5,436 nucleotides of DNA from Betaproteobacteria bacterium (lineage in GTDB: Bacteria; Pseudomonadota; Gammaproteobacteria; Burkholderiales; SG8-41), in the NCBI GenBank assembly GCA_020028375.1, contig JAHZNX010000165.1, positions 1-5,436 of the forward strand, given 5' to 3'. Of this stretch, positions 1 through 5,382 are shown piece by piece. The notes beneath the pieces were generated by a model. It was not told the origin of the DNA. It made no database searches and saw only the letters and a list, made by a program, of their open reading frames with translations. A program made the position numbers and the translations under genes. The first letter of the stretch is position 1; the number at the start of each line of letters is the position of its first letter.

Positions 1-63
1 CGGATCGACAGCATGAGCCCGAAAGAAGCCGAGCAGGCCCGGCTCAACATGAAGCCAAACTGA
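1..63 (+). CDS. C-terminal tail of an unidentified protein (5' truncated)
   Basis: The first reading frame is open from the window edge to TGA at 61-63 and gives 20 residues ending in LNMKPN. The piece is hydrophilic and charged, with a short helix-like segment (SPKEAEQARL). It is too short to assign to a family. The stop lies only 20 bases before the start of the hydroxyacid dehydrogenase gene, on the same strand, so this is probably the preceding gene of the same operon. No terminator or promoter-like element is visible in that gap. The frame could be an accidental open stretch, but its codon use matches the downstream genes and operon-like spacing supports it. Confidence 0.55.
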   Translation, partial: RIDSMSPKEAEQARLNMKPN

Positions 64-83
64 AATGAGAGAGATCGCGCGCC

Positions 84-1034
84 ATGCCGCGTAGTCGCAA
101 GGCCTCCCGCCGCAGCCGCGGCACGGTAGGGCAGGTCGGCCTCGGCATCATGGGCGGGGCCTTCGGGCGCCACCTGCTCGCGGCAGGCTACAACGTCGTC
201 GGCTACGACGTGGCGCCGGCGGCGATCAGGGCGTTGACGAGGGCGGGAGGAATGGCCGCGCGCTCGTGCGCCGACGTCGCCGCACGAACCCGGATCCTCA
301 TCACTTCACTGCCCTCGCCGGCGGCCATGGAGGATGCCTACTTCGGCAAGCTCGGAATTGCCGACGGCGCCCGCCCTGGCACCATCGTGATCGAGGCAAG
401 CACCATGACGCTCGAGCTGAAGGAGAGCTTGCGACGCCGCCTCGCGCGCAAGCGCGTGATTCTGCTCGACTGCCCGATCAGCGGCACCGGCGCGCAGGCT
501 GCAGCGAAGGACATCGCGGTCTACGCCAGTGGCGAGCGCCGTGCGTTCAACCGCTGCCGCAGGGTGTTCGACGGATTCGCGCGCTCGACCTATTACTGCG
601 GTGAGTTCGGCATCGGATCGAAACTGAAGTTTGTCGCCAACCTGCTGGTGACGATACACAACCTTTCCACTGCCGAGGCGATGGTGGTGGGAGAGAAGGC
701 GGGCGTCGACCTCGGACTGCTCTACCGCGTCGTCAGCAACGGCGCAGGCGCCTCGCGCATGTTCCAGGTGCGCGGACCGATGATGGTGCGCGGCCGCTAT
801 ACTCCGGCCCACATGAAATCGAAGATCTACCAGAAGGACATCGACATCATCCGGGCGTTCGTGCGGCGGCTCAAGTGCCCCACGCCGCTCTTCGATGGCA
901 GCATTCCGTACTACTCCGCGGCCCTCAGGCAGGGTTTTGCCCTGGAGGACACGGCGGCCATTCACGCTGTTCTGAGAAAACGCGCCGGCTTGCGGGGCAG
1001 GACCCCCGGGCGCACCACCCTGAAAGGAAGATAG
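84..1034 (+). CDS. NAD(P)-dependent beta-hydroxyacid dehydrogenase (3-hydroxyisobutyrate dehydrogenase family)
   Basis: This 316-residue oxidoreductase should interconvert a beta-hydroxy acid and its semialdehyde or keto form in the cytoplasm. The N-terminal Rossmann fold starts with the dinucleotide motif GLGIMGGAF at residues 19-27. An acidic residue, D42 in YDVAP, ends the second strand, which favours NAD over NADP. The substrate-binding motif DCPISGTG (129-136) matches the family's D-x-P-[VI]-S-G signature. The catalytic lysine is K182 in GIGSKLKFVAN, with N186 following. A conserved KD pair (K251-D252) lies in the C-terminal all-helical domain. Length is close to the usual 290-300 residues, with a basic extension of about 15 residues before the Rossmann strand. 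The ATG follows a purine-rich GAGAGAGA (67-74) at suitable distance. Known relatives include 3-hydroxyisobutyrate dehydrogenase, tartronate semialdehyde reductase (GarR/GlxR) and succinic semialdehyde reductases. The sequence alone does not choose among them. The stop codon directly abuts the next gene's ATG. Confidence 0.92.
   Translation: MPRSRKASRRSRGTVGQVGLGIMGGAFGRHLLAAGYNVVGYDVAPAAIRALTRAGGMAARSCADVAARTRILITSLPSPAAMEDAYFGKLGIADGARPGTIVIEASTMTLELKESLRRRLARKRVILLDCPISGTGAQAAAKDIAVYASGERRAFNRCRRVFDGFARSTYYCGEFGIGSKLKFVANLLVTIHNLSTAEAMVVGEKAGVDLGLLYRVVSNGAGASRMFQVRGPMMVRGRYTPAHMKSKIYQKDIDIIRAFVRRLKCPTPLFDGSIPYYSAALRQGFALEDTAAIHAVLRKRAGLRGRTPGRTTLKGR
1023..1030 (+). promoter_or_regulatory. 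Ribosome binding site of the propeller gene, inside the dehydrogenase gene
   Basis: AAAGGAAG lies at the end of the dehydrogenase coding sequence, about 4-6 bases before the ATG at 1035. The dehydrogenase stop codon (1032-1034) sits between it and the ATG. The arrangement suggests translational coupling. Confidence 0.7.
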
Positions 1035-2282
1035 ATGGCAGCCGAAGGAACTCTGAGACCGGGCGGAGGAGCCGCCCAGCTCGCCCTCAACATGAAGCTC
1101 CTCGGGCACCACGAGCTTGCCGGTTTCGGCGGCGTGGGCGAGGGCATCAACATGCAGAAGGCAAAGGACGGCCGGCGCATCCTGTGGATGGCGCACGAGT
1201 CCGCACCCAAGAACTTCACGGCGGTGGACGTCACCGACCCGCGCAATCCGAAAATGGTGGTGCAGACCGACCTGCCGCACAACGATGTGCGGTCGAACTC
1301 GCTCGACGTGGTGGGCGACATCATGGCCGTGGCCTACCAGACCAAAAAGTGGGGACTCAAGCCCGCCGGGATGGACCTCTTCGACATCAGCACGCCCGAG
1401 AAGCCGAAGCTCATCTCGCATTTCGACACTTCGGGACCGAATTCGCGCGGCGCACACTGCGTATTTTTCGTCGACGGCGAATACGTGCATCTCACTTCCG
1501 GCTCGGCCGATTTCGAGCCCACGCACCCGAAAGATGACCAGTTCTACCGCATCATCGACGTGCGCAATCCCTCGAAGCCGACGGAAGTGGGACGCTGGTG
1601 GTACCCCGGCACGCGCAAGGGAGACTCCGCACCGCCGCCGCCGCGCCACCCCCGATTTGACGGCGGCTACCGGCCACACAACACCAACTCCTATCCCCAG
1701 AAGCCGGACCGTGTCTACATCGGCTACATCGACGGCGGGGTCTGGATACTCGATATCAGCAACAAGTCGAAACCCAAACCGGTCGGGCACCTTCAGTACT
1801 CCCCGCCGTACAACGGCTTTTCGCATACGGTTCTGCCGCTCATCGAGCGCGGCTATCTGATCGTCTCGGATGAATGTGTTAGAGACGGGGGCGAAGACTG
1901 GCCCAAGTTGACCTGGGTCGTGGATGCGCGCGTGGAGAGCAACCTGGTGCCGATCGCGACGCTGCCGCTGCCGCCGGCGGAGGTCTTCACGAAGCGCGGC
2001 GGCCGCTACGGCTCCCACAACCTGCACGAGAATCAGCCCGGGCCGTGCTCGTTCCGCTCGGAGACGTTGATCTTCGGCACCTACTTCAACGGCGGGGTGC
2101 GGGCGTTCGACCTGTCCAACCCACTGCAACCGAAGGAAGCCGGCTACTTCGTGCCGGCCACGCCCAAGCTCGCGCCGAAAGGCTCGGCGCAGATCAACGA
2201 CGTGTGGGTGGACGAAAAGCGCATCGTTTACGCCGTGGACCGTTTCGGCGGCGGCCTCTACACGCTGGAGACGACCTTCTGA
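1035..2282 (+). CDS. LVIVD repeat / beta-propeller protein, probably cytoplasmic
   Basis: This 415-residue protein is built from repeats typical of LVIVD-type propellers: a hydrophobic strand, then D-[VIL]-[ST]-x-P-x-x-P-K-x-[VI]-G. I see VDVTDPRNPKMV (64-75), FDISTPEKPKLI (116-127), IDVRNPSKPTEVG (174-186), LDISNKSKPKPVG (239-251) and FDLSNPLQPKEAG (358-370). A degenerate copy lies near 297-308, giving six or so blades. There is no signal peptide and no membrane segment, so a cytoplasmic location is inferred. Histidines recur at the blade starts: H54 (AHES), H82 (PHND), H141 (GAHC), H215 (RPHN), H264 (FSHT), and H328 with H331 (SHNLHE). These are candidates for a metal site in the central channel, as in the selenium-binding-protein propellers; the analogy is my inference. 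The ATG directly follows the dehydrogenase stop, and the gene overlaps the GTPase start by one base. No enzymatic activity can be assigned from sequence. Confidence 0.85.
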   Translation: MAAEGTLRPGGGAAQLALNMKLLGHHELAGFGGVGEGINMQKAKDGRRILWMAHESAPKNFTAVDVTDPRNPKMVVQTDLPHNDVRSNSLDVVGDIMAVAYQTKKWGLKPAGMDLFDISTPEKPKLISHFDTSGPNSRGAHCVFFVDGEYVHLTSGSADFEPTHPKDDQFYRIIDVRNPSKPTEVGRWWYPGTRKGDSAPPPPRHPRFDGGYRPHNTNSYPQKPDRVYIGYIDGGVWILDISNKSKPKPVGHLQYSPPYNGFSHTVLPLIERGYLIVSDECVRDGGEDWPKLTWVVDARVESNLVPIATLPLPPAEVFTKRGGRYGSHNLHENQPGPCSFRSETLIFGTYFNGGVRAFDLSNPLQPKEAGYFVPATPKLAPKGSAQINDVWVDEKRIVYAVDRFGGGLYTLETTF

Positions 2283-3316
2283 TGGAAGCCAATCCGGCCG
2301 CCACGCGCGATGCCCTCGCGGGGCTGATTCCGGTTTCGATCGTCACCGGCTTCCTCGGGGCCGGCAAGACCACGCTTGTCAACCGGCTGCTCAAGCGGCC
2401 CGAGATGAACCGGGTCGCCGTGATCGTCAACGAGCTGGGCGAGATCGGCGTGGACAACGACCTGATCGAATTCTCGTCCGAGCAGATGATGCTACTCAAC
2501 AACGGATGCCTGTGCTGCGTGCTGCGCGGCGACCTGCAGGAAACGCTGCGCGATCTGTTCGTCAAGCGGCGTAACGGTGAGATCATCGATTACGACCGCG
2601 TCGTCATCGAGACCACCGGGCTTGCCGACCCGGCTCCCGTGATGCAGACGCTGTTGACCGATTCCTTGCTGCGCGATCAGTACCGGCTCGATTGCGTGGT
2701 GACGCTGGTAGATGCGGTCAATGCGCCCGGGCAGCTCACGGAATTCTCGGAGCCGGTCAAGCAGGTGGCGCTCGCCGACCGGCTGGTCGTGACCAAGAGC
2801 GATCTCGTGGCGAAGCAGCCGCTGGCCGACCTCACGGAACGGCTGCGCGAAATCAACCCCCGGGCGCCGCTGCGCAACGCGACTGATGGCGAGATCGAGC
2901 TTGCCTTCCTGGTGGACGTCGGGTTGCGCCGCACGCACGCCGATCTGGAGGAGGTCGAGCGCTGGCTGGGGACGGACGAAGAGCACGAGCACGGTCACCG
3001 GCACGACGAAAACGTGCAGACGTTCGCCCTGCGCTTCGAGCAGCCGATGTCGTGGGCGGCGTTCACGCAATGCATGGATGTCCTGACCGCACTACGGGGG
3101 CCGGACCTCCTGCGGGTGAAGGGCCTGGTCAACGTCGAGGGGAGGTCGGGACCGATGGTGGTGCAGGGGGTCCAGCACTTGTTTCACCCGCCGCTCGAGC
3201 TCGCCGCGTGGCCGAGTGCCGACCGCAGCACGCGGCTCGTTTTCATCACCCGCGGCATTCCCAAGGAGGTCGTCGCCGACCTGTTCGCCGCGATCGGCGC
3301 CATCGGATCGAGGTGA
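2282..3316 (+). CDS. COG0523/CobW-type G3E GTPase, putative metallochaperone
   Basis: This 344-residue P-loop GTPase belongs to the G3E family, whose members deliver metals or cofactors to partner enzymes (CobW, YjiA, ZNG1/YeiR relatives). The Walker A motif is GFLGAGKTT (23-31). The family's metal-binding CxCC motif is C76-L-C78-C79 within NNGCLCC. Next come E110-TTGLADP, matching the G3E glutamate signature, and TKSD (171-174) as the guanine-specificity motif in place of the usual NKxD. A short His/Glu-rich stretch (EEHEHGHRHDEN, 233-244) joins the GTPase domain to the CobW C-terminal domain (about 245-340) and could bind Zn, Co or Fe. The ATG at 2282 shares its A with the TGA of the preceding gene, and GGAG at 2267-2270 can serve as a ribosome site. 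The frame is open further upstream, but that part overlaps the propeller gene and lacks family similarity. The metal and client are unknown; operon partners are the natural candidates. Confidence 0.93.
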   Translation: MEANPAATRDALAGLIPVSIVTGFLGAGKTTLVNRLLKRPEMNRVAVIVNELGEIGVDNDLIEFSSEQMMLLNNGCLCCVLRGDLQETLRDLFVKRRNGEIIDYDRVVIETTGLADPAPVMQTLLTDSLLRDQYRLDCVVTLVDAVNAPGQLTEFSEPVKQVALADRLVVTKSDLVAKQPLADLTERLREINPRAPLRNATDGEIELAFLVDVGLRRTHADLEEVERWLGTDEEHEHGHRHDENVQTFALRFEQPMSWAAFTQCMDVLTALRGPDLLRVKGLVNVEGRSGPMVVQGVQHLFHPPLELAAWPSADRSTRLVFITRGIPKEVVADLFAAIGAIGSR

Positions 3317-3317
3317 G
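3310..3317 (+). promoter_or_regulatory. Ribosome binding site that favours a TTG start for the ThDP enzyme
   Basis: GAGGTGAG spans the stop codon of the GTPase gene and ends 6 bases before an in-frame TTG at 3324. The alternative in-frame ATG at 3345 has no comparable purine-rich element at the right distance. This decides, tentatively, for the TTG start. Confidence 0.55.
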
Positions 3318-3323
3318 CCGCGT

Positions 3324-5012
3324 TTGAGCACGCAACGGCCGGCAATGCACGCAGGCGAAGCCGTGGCCGAGGCCCTGCGGGAGGAGGGCGTCGAGCGGGT
3401 CTACAGCGTTCCCGGCTCGCACGTCCACCCGATCTACGACGGGTTGAGCCGGGTGAAATCCATCCGGATGGTCACCTGCAAGCAGGAGCCGAACGTCTCG
3501 CTCATGGCGGACGCCTACGGCCGCCTGACGGGCAAGCCGGGCGTGTGCGTCGTGACCGCCGGGCCGGGCTGCATCAACTCCATGGCCGGGGTCGCCCAGG
3601 CCTACGGCGCGGCCTCACCGATGGTGCACATCAGCGGCGCCGTTCCGCTGAAGGCCGATCTCGAGGCCTTTCACGGAGTCGACGATCCCGCCTTCATCCA
3701 CGAGATGTTCAGGAAGATCACCAAGTGGTCCGCGCGCGTCGAGCGCATGGAGGATATTCCAGGTGTGATGGCGAAAGCTTTCCACATCGCGCGCAGCGGA
3801 CGGCCGGGGCCGGTGCACATCGAGCTGCCGCGGCTGTCGGACTACAGCGAGTTCATCTTGCAGGAAGCCCCTGCTGTCCTCCCGGCCTATCAGGCCATCC
3901 CGATCCAGGTCGCCAAGCCTGAGCCGAAGGACGTTGACCGCTTCGCGAGACGGCTCATGGAATCGCGGTCACCGGTCATCGCGGCGGGGAAGGGGATCAT
4001 CCGCAAGAGCGCGCTGCAGGAATTGTCGGAGCTTTCCCTCAGGCTTCAGGCGCCCGTGGTCTTCGCGCAGGACGCGATCGGCGTGATCCCGGAGGAGCAT
4101 CCCTTCTTCGCGGGGCACTTCCAGCACTACCGCAGCCATCCCCTTTGCGTCGAAGCGCTCAAGCGGACCGATCTCGTGCTCGCCGTGGGACTGCGTGCGG
4201 GGACGGCCGAGCTGACCGAACTTCGAGAGCGCGCCCCCGAGAAGAATCTCATCCTCATCGGCTTCGACGACGGGCCCGACTCCCGCTACCTGGGGGAGGA
4301 CCAGCGCGTGGCCGACCCCAGGCTCTTTCTCACCACGCTGCTGGAGCGCCTGGGTAACTACCAGAGGCCGCGTGACGAGGCGCTCATCCGGCGGATGGCT
4401 GAGGGCAAAGCCGCCGTCCGCGCGAGCCTCGCGGCCCAGAACGAACCGCACCGGAGCGACCGGCCGATCCACCCGGGCATGCTGATGGACGCCATGAACG
4501 CCGTGCTCGACGACAACGCCGTGGTCGCGAGCGACGTGGGCAATTGCCAGATGTGGGCCCGCACTTTCCGCAGCATCGCCACCCCCGAGTCCTTCATGCA
4601 GTCCGGTGTCTGGAACGCCATGAGCTACGGCCTTCCCACCGCGATCGTGGCGAAGATGGAGTTTCCGGGCCGCGACGTGGTCGCGCTCGCGGGGGACGGC
4701 GCGTTTCTCATGACCATCGGCGACTTGCCGACCGCCGTGGAGTACGGCGCGAACGTGCTCATGATCGTCCTAAACGACGACGCCTTCGGTCAGACCTACA
4801 TGCAGCAGTCGAATATCTACGGCCATACCTATGGCACCGCATTCAAGAGCCCCGACTTCGCGGAGATTGCCAAGGCATGCGGGGTGGAAGGCATCCGCGT
4901 TACCGATCCCAGGCATGTCGAGGACGCTCTGCGCCAAGGGCTCGCCGCGACGAGGAACCGGCCGGCCATGGTGGAGGTGATGGTGGCAAGGCACCCGTAC
5001 CCGAAGATCTAG
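3324..5012 (+). CDS. Thiamine diphosphate-dependent enzyme, acetolactate synthase-like
   Basis: This protein has 562 residues from the TTG start, or 555 from ATG 3345, the usual length for the superfamily that decarboxylates or ligates 2-keto acids. The N-terminal pyrimidine-binding domain (about 8-175) carries VPGSHVHPIYD (29-39) and the catalytic glutamate E55 in KQEPNVSLMADAYGR. It also carries the TAGPGCINSMAG segment (78-89), followed by GRPGPVHIELP (159-169). The central domain covers about 195-340. The C-terminal pyrophosphate domain has ASDVGNCQMWA (402-412) and the ThDP/Mg motif from GDG (457-459) to ND (484-485) in LNDDAFGQTY; the second Asn of the canonical motif is Asp here. E55 argues against glyoxylate carboligase, in which this residue is replaced. 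Nothing else fixes the substrate. Acetolactate synthase proper is less likely because no small regulatory subunit gene adjoins. Being in an operon with a beta-hydroxyacid dehydrogenase suggests the product may be reduced by that enzyme (inference). Confidence 0.9.
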   Translation: MSTQRPAMHAGEAVAEALREEGVERVYSVPGSHVHPIYDGLSRVKSIRMVTCKQEPNVSLMADAYGRLTGKPGVCVVTAGPGCINSMAGVAQAYGAASPMVHISGAVPLKADLEAFHGVDDPAFIHEMFRKITKWSARVERMEDIPGVMAKAFHIARSGRPGPVHIELPRLSDYSEFILQEAPAVLPAYQAIPIQVAKPEPKDVDRFARRLMESRSPVIAAGKGIIRKSALQELSELSLRLQAPVVFAQDAIGVIPEEHPFFAGHFQHYRSHPLCVEALKRTDLVLAVGLRAGTAELTELRERAPEKNLILIGFDDGPDSRYLGEDQRVADPRLFLTTLLERLGNYQRPRDEALIRRMAEGKAAVRASLAAQNEPHRSDRPIHPGMLMDAMNAVLDDNAVVASDVGNCQMWARTFRSIATPESFMQSGVWNAMSYGLPTAIVAKMEFPGRDVVALAGDGAFLMTIGDLPTAVEYGANVLMIVLNDDAFGQTYMQQSNIYGHTYGTAFKSPDFAEIAKACGVEGIRVTDPRHVEDALRQGLAATRNRPAMVEVMVARHPYPKI

Positions 5013-5025
5013 CCGAACGGAGCGC

Positions 5026-5055
5026 AAAAAAACGGCCACGCGCACGGCGTGGCCG
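5026..5055 (-). terminator. Intrinsic terminator of the tRNA-Asn transcript
   Basis: On the minus strand a perfect 8-bp stem (5055-5048 with 5040-5033, extendable by one C-G pair) is closed by a 5-7 base loop. It is followed by seven U residues (5032-5026). It begins 9 bases after the tRNA CCA end. Read on the plus strand the hairpin is followed only by a short ATTTC, so it would terminate the operon poorly. Confidence 0.88.
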
Positions 5056-5105
5056 ATTTCAGGTTGGCTCCCCGAGCTGGGATCGAACCAGCGACCTGCG
5101 GATTA

Positions 5106-5326
5106 CAACGCTTGCGCGTTGGACTATCTCATCACCCTCGGCATGACCCGTTAGGGTGTCGGGCGCTTGTGGGGGCTTATTGCCTGGGCTGCTCACCCCC
5201 TAGTCTCTGCACCTTCCCGCCTACTTGCTGCCCTTCGGCGGGCTTGGCTCAGGATTCTTCCACGAGGGACATTCCCTGAGTTCACCCGATTTTCCTTCAC
5301 AGGTCACCCTGTGATGCTGCCATTTG
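5106..5326 (-). ncRNA. Group I self-splicing intron (221 nt) in tRNA-Asn
   Basis: Positions here count from intron base 1 at 5326. P1 forms between exon CUGU plus C1 and GGCAG (6-10), with the U.G wobble at the 5' splice site and loop AAAU. P2 is UCACAGG/CCUGUGA (13-19/24-30) with a GUGA loop. P3 is UCGGGUG/CGCCCGA (38-44/162-168). P4 is CUCAGG/CCUGAG (47-52/74-79). P5 is UCC/GGA (58-60/66-68). P6 is CCCGCC/GGCGGG (85-90/106-111). P7 is GACUA/UAGUC (122-126/201-205). P8 is CACCCU/AGGGUG (169-174/189-194). P9 is AACGC/GCGUU with a GCAA loop (207-220). The intron ends in G221. The motifs AAUCCUGAGCCAAG and GGUGCAGAGACUA match, from memory, the P and R elements of cyanobacterial/plastid tRNA-Leu introns, suggesting subgroup IC3. 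No endonuclease frame is present. Self-splicing is a prediction. Confidence 0.93.
5171..5200 (-). other. Extra stem-loop inserted between P7 and P3 of the intron
   Basis: Intron bases 127-156 form a hairpin of GGGGG (127-131) against CCCCC (152-156) with a roughly 20-nt internal region. It lies between the 5' strand of P7 and the 3' strand of P3. Compact tRNA introns such as Azoarcus tRNA-Ile have only a few bases here. The position is that of P7.1/P7.2 in subgroup IA introns. The five G-C pairs are certain as complementarity; folding in the RNA is inferred. Confidence 0.65.
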
Positions 5327-5370
5327 ACAGTCCGTCGCTCTACCGGCTGAGCTATCGGGGAAAAATCTGA

Positions 5371-5382
5371 TCCCGCATTCTA
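5371..5382 (-). promoter_or_regulatory. Possible -10 box and GC-rich discriminator for tRNA-Asn
   Basis: On the minus strand TAGAAT (5382-5377) followed by GCGGGA (5376-5371) lies 10-21 bases before the tRNA 5' end. A -10-like hexamer with a GC-rich discriminator is the usual form of stringently controlled stable-RNA promoters. No convincing -35 hexamer is seen at 16-18 bases further upstream. The box overlaps the stop codon of the neighbouring gene. The tRNA could instead be read from that gene's transcript. Confidence 0.3.

Larger units (their letters stand above)
5065..5361 (-). tRNA. tRNA-Asn(GUU), interrupted by a group I intron in the anticodon loop
   Basis: The 5' exon is 5361-5327 (35 nt, positions 1-35) and the 3' exon is 5105-5065 (41 nt, positions 36-76). 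Joined, they form a normal 76-nt tRNA. The acceptor stem TCCCCGA pairs perfectly with TCGGGGA, followed by discriminator G73 and an encoded CCA. The D arm is GCTC/GAGC with a GG-containing loop. The anticodon loop is CTGTTAA, giving anticodon GUU (G34 at 5328, U35 at 5327, U36 at 5105). The T arm GCTGG/CCAGC carries loop TTCGATC. Anticodon-stem pairs 28-31 with 39-42 are Watson-Crick; 27-43 is an A.C mismatch. The exons are separated by 221 nt between U35 and U36. The joint is the only one that restores CUGUUAA, and it also satisfies the group I rule of U before and G at the end of the intron. Standard tRNA finders may miss this gene. Confidence 0.95.

Noticed and set aside
306..2129. 607-codon open frame on the minus strand, antisense to the dehydrogenase and propeller genes
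   Set aside because: It mirrors GC-rich codon structure of two clearly homologous plus-strand genes, shows no recognisable domain and is Arg/Ala/Val-rich like a shadow frame.
2045..2281. Upstream extension of the GTPase frame by 79 codons
   Set aside because: It overlaps the propeller gene, has an Arg/Leu-rich composition unlike the family, and the family N-terminus fits the ATG at 2282.
3216..3323. Upstream extension of the ThDP enzyme frame to ATG 3216
   Set aside because: It overlaps the CobW C-terminal domain and is Ser/Pro/Arg-rich. The enzyme family starts just before the AGEAVAEAL segment.
4544..5146. 200-codon plus-strand frame ending in a PSWDRTSDLRITTLA-like string
   Set aside because: It is out of frame within the ThDP gene and then antisense to the tRNA; the Arg-rich composition indicates a shadow.
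5049..5279. 76-codon plus-strand protein beginning MADFRLAPRAGIEPATCGL
   Set aside because: It is the antisense translation of the terminator, tRNA 3' exon and intron, a known artefact pattern.
5106..5326. Group II intron or mobile element insertion instead of group I
   Set aside because: There is no domain V hairpin, no GUGYG 5' end and no AY 3' end. The P3-P9 core and terminal G fit group I instead.
5106..5326. Prophage or integrative element attachment site at the tRNA
   Set aside because: There is no integrase and no duplicated tRNA 3' end in the window. The interruption is in the anticodon loop and folds as a ribozyme.
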